Source of the DNA: Alphaproteobacteria bacterium
GTDB taxonomy: Bacteria > Pseudomonadota > Alphaproteobacteria > Caulobacterales > Aquidulcibacteraceae
Length of the DNA: 32,400 nt
NCBI GenBank assembly: GCA_027488965.1
Contig: JAIYAO010000079.1
Span: forward strand, 1-32,400
Reading direction: 5' to 3'
This document shows positions 29,688 through 32,400 of this stretch, in pieces. A model generated the notes under the pieces. The model was not told the origin of the DNA, searched no databases, and saw only the letters and a list, made by a program, of their open reading frames with translations. The stretch's first letter is position 1. The number at the start of each line of letters is the position of its first letter. A program made the position numbers and the translations under genes.

Positions 29688-30913
29688 CAGTCCTGCGGCA
29701 GCCGCACGGGGGGAGGCTCCGCAATTAGCAGAACGCCCGGCATGGACGCGTCGGGCGCTGCATCCGTGACGGGGCTGGTGGCCACCGGCAGGCCCAGCGA
29801 CAGGAAGCTCACCGGCGTGTTGCGGTTCGTGCGGTTGTCCTTGAGGCTGATGCGCACCGGTTCGTTGCGGGGCGCGCCGCCCGCCACGTAGGTGGTGACG
29901 CCGTCCCACAGCACGTCGGGCAGCGGCACCCCTGCGCTCTTGAGCGCCGCGAGGTCTCCAGCAGGCGCAAAACCCGTGCGGCCGAACACGTTGTTCCGGA
30001 TCATAATGTCGCGCGGCAGGGCGTTGTAGCCGGCGTCGCCGATGTCGTTGCGATAGGCGCTGACGATGACGTTGGCGGTGCCGTTCTCGCCGATCGCATT
30101 GTCGAACACGTGCACGTTGCGGTTGGCCATGATGAGGACACCGGTGCCCGTGGGCACGCTGGCGACGATGTTGCCGGGCGGGGCGAAGTTGGGCGTGTCG
30201 TTGCGCTCCACCAGGTTCTTGAACACGCGGATCGAATGGCCGCCCTGCTGCGGCAGGCCGGGGAGGTCGAACACGAGGATCCCGCCGGTATTGCGCGTGA
30301 CGGCGTTGTCGTGGACGTCGGCGTTGAAGCTGTTTTCGATCTCGATGCCGGCGACGTTGAACTCGGCCACCGACCGCCGCACGATGATGTTGCGCGACTG
30401 GCCCACGTAGATGCCCGCATCGGATGCGCCGCGCACGGTGACGCGGTCGATCAGCACGTCCTGCGAACTGACGGGGTAAACGCCGTAGGCGCCGTTGGTG
30501 GACTTCGGCGGCCCCGCCCAGCTCACTTGAAGGTTCAAATAGCGGATGCGGTCGGCGCCGCGGGACTTGATCCCGTCGCCCTTGGAGTTCTCCACGGCGA
30601 AATCGCGCAGCGTCACATCGTCGGACGTCACAAGCAGGCCTTCGGCGCCGGACGTCTGGTTGGTGAAGGAGAGGATGGACTCGTCCTGGCCTTCGCCGCG
30701 CACCGTAACCCGGTCCACGTCCAGCGACAGTCCGCTAGTGAGTTCGAACCGCCCCTCCGCCAGGCTCACCGTATCGCCGGGGCGCGCCTCGATGAGGGCG
30801 GTCTGGAGCTGGGTCTGCGCGTCCGGGCCGGGCCGGATGCGGAATGTCTTGGCGTGTGCGGGCGCGGCGGCCAGCATCGCCAGGCATACGCCCATGGTCA
30901 GGATGCGCAGCAT
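29687..30913 (-). CDS. Exported parallel beta-helix protein
   Basis: A 408-residue protein with a signal peptide (cut near AHA, residue 21) and a right-handed parallel beta-helix. Repeating strands include DDVTLRDFAVENSKGDGIKSRGADRIRYLNLQVSW, DVLIDRVTVRGASDAGIYVGQSRNIIVRRSVAEFNVAGIEIENSFNADVHDNAVTRNTGGILVF in outline, giving evenly spaced N/G/V turns over residues ~75-290. The fold is shared by pectin lyases and carbohydrate epimerases, but here it is of the class coupled to SO2930-type cytochromes and its ligand is unknown. Start ATG with GGGGAGAAGAGA upstream. A GGGACC/GGTCCC hairpin (30934-30939/30954-30959) lies in the 94-base gap to the SDR gene. Confidence 0.88.
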   Translation of the reverse strand: MLRILTMGVCLAMLAAAPAHAKTFRIRPGPDAQTQLQTALIEARPGDTVSLAEGRFELTSGLSLDVDRVTVRGEGQDESILSFTNQTSGAEGLLVTSDDVTLRDFAVENSKGDGIKSRGADRIRYLNLQVSWAGPPKSTNGAYGVYPVSSQDVLIDRVTVRGASDAGIYVGQSRNIIVRRSVAEFNVAGIEIENSFNADVHDNAVTRNTGGILVFDLPGLPQQGGHSIRVFKNLVERNDTPNFAPPGNIVASVPTGTGVLIMANRNVHVFDNAIGENGTANVIVSAYRNDIGDAGYNALPRDIMIRNNVFGRTGFAPAGDLAALKSAGVPLPDVLWDGVTTYVAGGAPRNEPVRISLKDNRTNRNTPVSFLSLGLPVATSPVTDAAPDASMPGVLLIAEPPPVRLPQD

Positions 30914-31007
30914 TCTCTTCTCCCCGATGTGGCGGGACCTTCACCGCAGGGGCGGTCCCTGTAAAGCCTCGCGGACCGATGCGCCGGGCCGGGGTCGGAA
31001 GCCGGGG

Positions 31008-31787
31008 TCAGAAGATCGTGTAACCGCCGTCAAGGACCAGCATGTCGCCCGTGTGGAAGGCGGAGGCGTCGGAGGCGAGGTACACGGCGATGCCGCCGAA
31101 GTCCTCCTTGGCGCCCCACCGGCGCATGGGCACGCGGGGCAGCACCTTTTCCTGGAAGCCCTTCGAGTCGAGCGCCGGCCCCGCCAGGTCCGTGTGGACC
31201 CAGCCCGGCAGCACCGCATTGGCGCGCACCCCGTAGCGTGCATACTCCACTGCGATGCCGCGGATCATGGCGGTGAGTGCGCCCTTGGCGGCGGCGTAGG
31301 CCTGGTTGCGCGGTGCGCCGTGGATGGCGGAGGTGGACGAGATGGCCACGAGCGAGCCGCCCGGATCGCCCGCGCGGGCGCGCGCCTCCATGTGCTTGCA
31401 GGCTTCGCGCAGCGTCCAGAACACACCGTCGAGATCGACGGCGAGCACGCGGCGCCACTGCTCGGTGGAGAATTCCGCGAAGGAGCGTGCGCCGCCGCCG
31501 ATGCCGGCGTTGGCGATCACCGTGTCGACACGGCCGAAGTCCGCGACGGTCTGCGCCATCGCTGCGATCACGGCGGCCTCGTCGGCCACATCAACCGCAT
31601 AGGCCTTGCAGGTGGTGACCGCCGACAGCGCTGTCTCCGCTGCATGGTTCTTGTCCGCATTGCGTCCCCAGATGGCCACGGATGCGCCGGCGGCGGCGAG
31701 CCCCTCCGCCATGCCCAGGCCGATGCCGCCGTTGCCGCCGGTGACGACGGCGACCTTGCCGGTGAGGTCGAAGGGTTTGAAGGCCAT
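31008..31787 (-). CDS. Short-chain dehydrogenase/reductase (SDR)
   Basis: A 259-residue classical SDR: cofactor motif TGGNGGIG (16-23), DVAD (66-69), NAGIGG (93-98), catalytic S151, Y164 and K168 in ISSTSAIHGAPRNQAYAAAKGA, and the C-terminal PGWVHTDL and LDGGYTIF. No acidic residue clearly follows the second strand (WGRNADK), which fits NADP(H) preference, though this is tentative. The ATG at 31785-31787 gives the normal N-terminus MAFKPFDLTGK; upstream frame is low-complexity. It lies 28 bases after the S9 peptidase stop. Substrate unknown. Confidence 0.92.
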   Translation of the reverse strand: MAFKPFDLTGKVAVVTGGNGGIGLGMAEGLAAAGASVAIWGRNADKNHAAETALSAVTTCKAYAVDVADEAAVIAAMAQTVADFGRVDTVIANAGIGGGARSFAEFSTEQWRRVLAVDLDGVFWTLREACKHMEARARAGDPGGSLVAISSTSAIHGAPRNQAYAAAKGALTAMIRGIAVEYARYGVRANAVLPGWVHTDLAGPALDSKGFQEKVLPRVPMRRWGAKEDFGGIAVYLASDASAFHTGDMLVLDGGYTIF

Positions 31788-31815
31788 GGGCGTCTCTCTC
31801 TTTACTTTTGTGGCG

Positions 31816-32400
31816 TCACTTCTGTTGCGCGGGCGCCGCCGCCACCGGCGCGCCGCCGATGGGCGAAGGACCGGGCGGTGCATACAAGGCCAGCCACTCA
31901 CGCACCTGCGCGTACCAGAACACGGAGTTCTGCGGCTTCAGGATCCAGTGGTTCTCGTCGGGGTAGTAGATGAAGCGCGAGGGCACGCCGCGTTTCTGCA
32001 GCGTGTGGAACAGCTCCACGCCATGGTTCACCGGCACACGCAGGTCCTGCTGGCCGTGGATCACCAGCGTGGGCGTCGTGAAGCTGGCGGCGTTGGTGTG
32101 CGGCGAGACAGCCGCAAACGCCTGCGGGTTGTCCCAGAACTCGTAATGCCGCGCCCGTTCGCCCCCGCCATCGGCGCCGACCTGGGTGAACATGTTGTAG
32201 ACCGCCGCGTGCGCCACCAGCGTCTTGAACGGGTGCGGCCGACCCAGCAGCACCGACGCCAGATACCCGCCGTAGGAGCCGCCCGCCGCCGCCATGCGCT
32301 GGTCGTCGATCCACGGCTTCGCCTTGAACCAGTCCGCGGCCTTGATGGTGTCCTCGTAGGGCAGGGTCACCCAGTCGGGATTGATGGAATCGGTGAAGGC
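31816..32400 (-). CDS. S9-family (prolyl oligopeptidase-like) peptidase, C-terminal part
   Basis: Only the C-terminal ~194 residues are in the window; the frame stays open through the edge at 32400 (reading AFTDSINPDWVTLPYED). The alpha/beta-hydrolase triad is visible: Ser in GGSYGGY, Asp in GQQDLRVPVNHG, and His in PDENHWILKPQN. The C-terminal tail is Pro/Ala-rich. Such enzymes are oligopeptidases or acylaminoacyl-peptidases; the missing N-terminal beta-propeller is expected beyond the edge. The SDR gene follows 28 bases downstream on the same strand. Confidence 0.92.
   Translation of the reverse strand, partial: AFTDSINPDWVTLPYEDTIKAADWFKAKPWIDDQRMAAAGGSYGGYLASVLLGRPHPFKTLVAHAAVYNMFTQVGADGGGERARHYEFWDNPQAFAAVSPHTNAASFTTPTLVIHGQQDLRVPVNHGVELFHTLQKRGVPSRFIYYPDENHWILKPQNSVFWYAQVREWLALYAPPGPSPIGGAPVAAAPAQQK

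Overview
The window looks like chromosomal DNA of a high-GC alphaproteobacterium. Sampled 60-base lines run near 70% G+C. Evidence for the lineage is an ATP12-type F1-ATPase assembly chaperone (known from alphaproteobacteria and mitochondria), a TIGR02301-type secreted protein, a lipoprotein resembling the CC0125/CC1285 family, and a DUF815 ATPase divergent from yajC-secD-secF. A Caulobacterales or Hyphomonadaceae-like source is my inference; the sequence alone does not fix the genus. I see no prophage, transposase, integrase, CRISPR array or plasmid functions.

Layout. 1-3.4 kb is the least gene-dense part. It has a TerB-like protein with an internal duplication, an 87-residue protein, a SnoaL-like protein, several palindromic intergenic repeats, and a membrane protein of clearly lower G+C placed just behind pccB. 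3.4-10 kb is mostly minus strand. It carries pccB, the HAD phosphatase/ATP12 pair (ATGA overlap), and a four-gene run of RluA-type synthase, lipoprotein, crcB and S4-containing rluC. Plus-strand genes here are a 46-residue membrane peptide and a DUF805 protein. 10-17.7 kb holds the conserved surE-pcm-nlpD-like block, the DUF815 ATPase convergent to it, the yajC-secD-secF export operon, and a PuuD-like membrane protein.

17.7-19.4 kb is an islet of lower G+C: an AraC-type regulator, a well-formed divergent promoter with ribosome binding site leading only to a 13-codon frame, and a coding remnant, ending at tRNA-Glu(UUC). 19.6-22.1 kb is a three-gene overlapping plus-strand unit: an exported spermidine-synthase-like protein, a membrane protein matching the membrane half of fused MFS/spermidine synthases, and an exported SMP-30-like protein. 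tRNA-Pro(UGG) and a ThDP-dependent enzyme follow. A GST and a CaiB/BaiF CoA-transferase lie on the opposite strand, and a GFA-type zinc protein diverges from them. 26.3-32.4 kb is a long minus-strand run: S9 peptidase (cut by the window edge), SDR, beta-helix protein, diheme cytochrome c, NMO-type flavoprotein, lytic transglycosylase lipoprotein, TIGR02301 protein and an 80-residue protein.

Most of the window is housekeeping: protein export (YajC/SecDF), envelope and division control (NlpD-like, transglycosylase), rRNA pseudouridylation, propionyl-CoA carboxylation and ATP synthase assembly. The best candidates for poorly described biology are the palindrome-rich 1.3-3.4 kb region with its foreign membrane gene, the AraC islet, the exported SpeE-like/membrane/SMP-30 unit, and the translationally coupled beta-helix/diheme cytochrome pair. 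Two convergent gene pairs share a CTAG as the stop codon of both genes.
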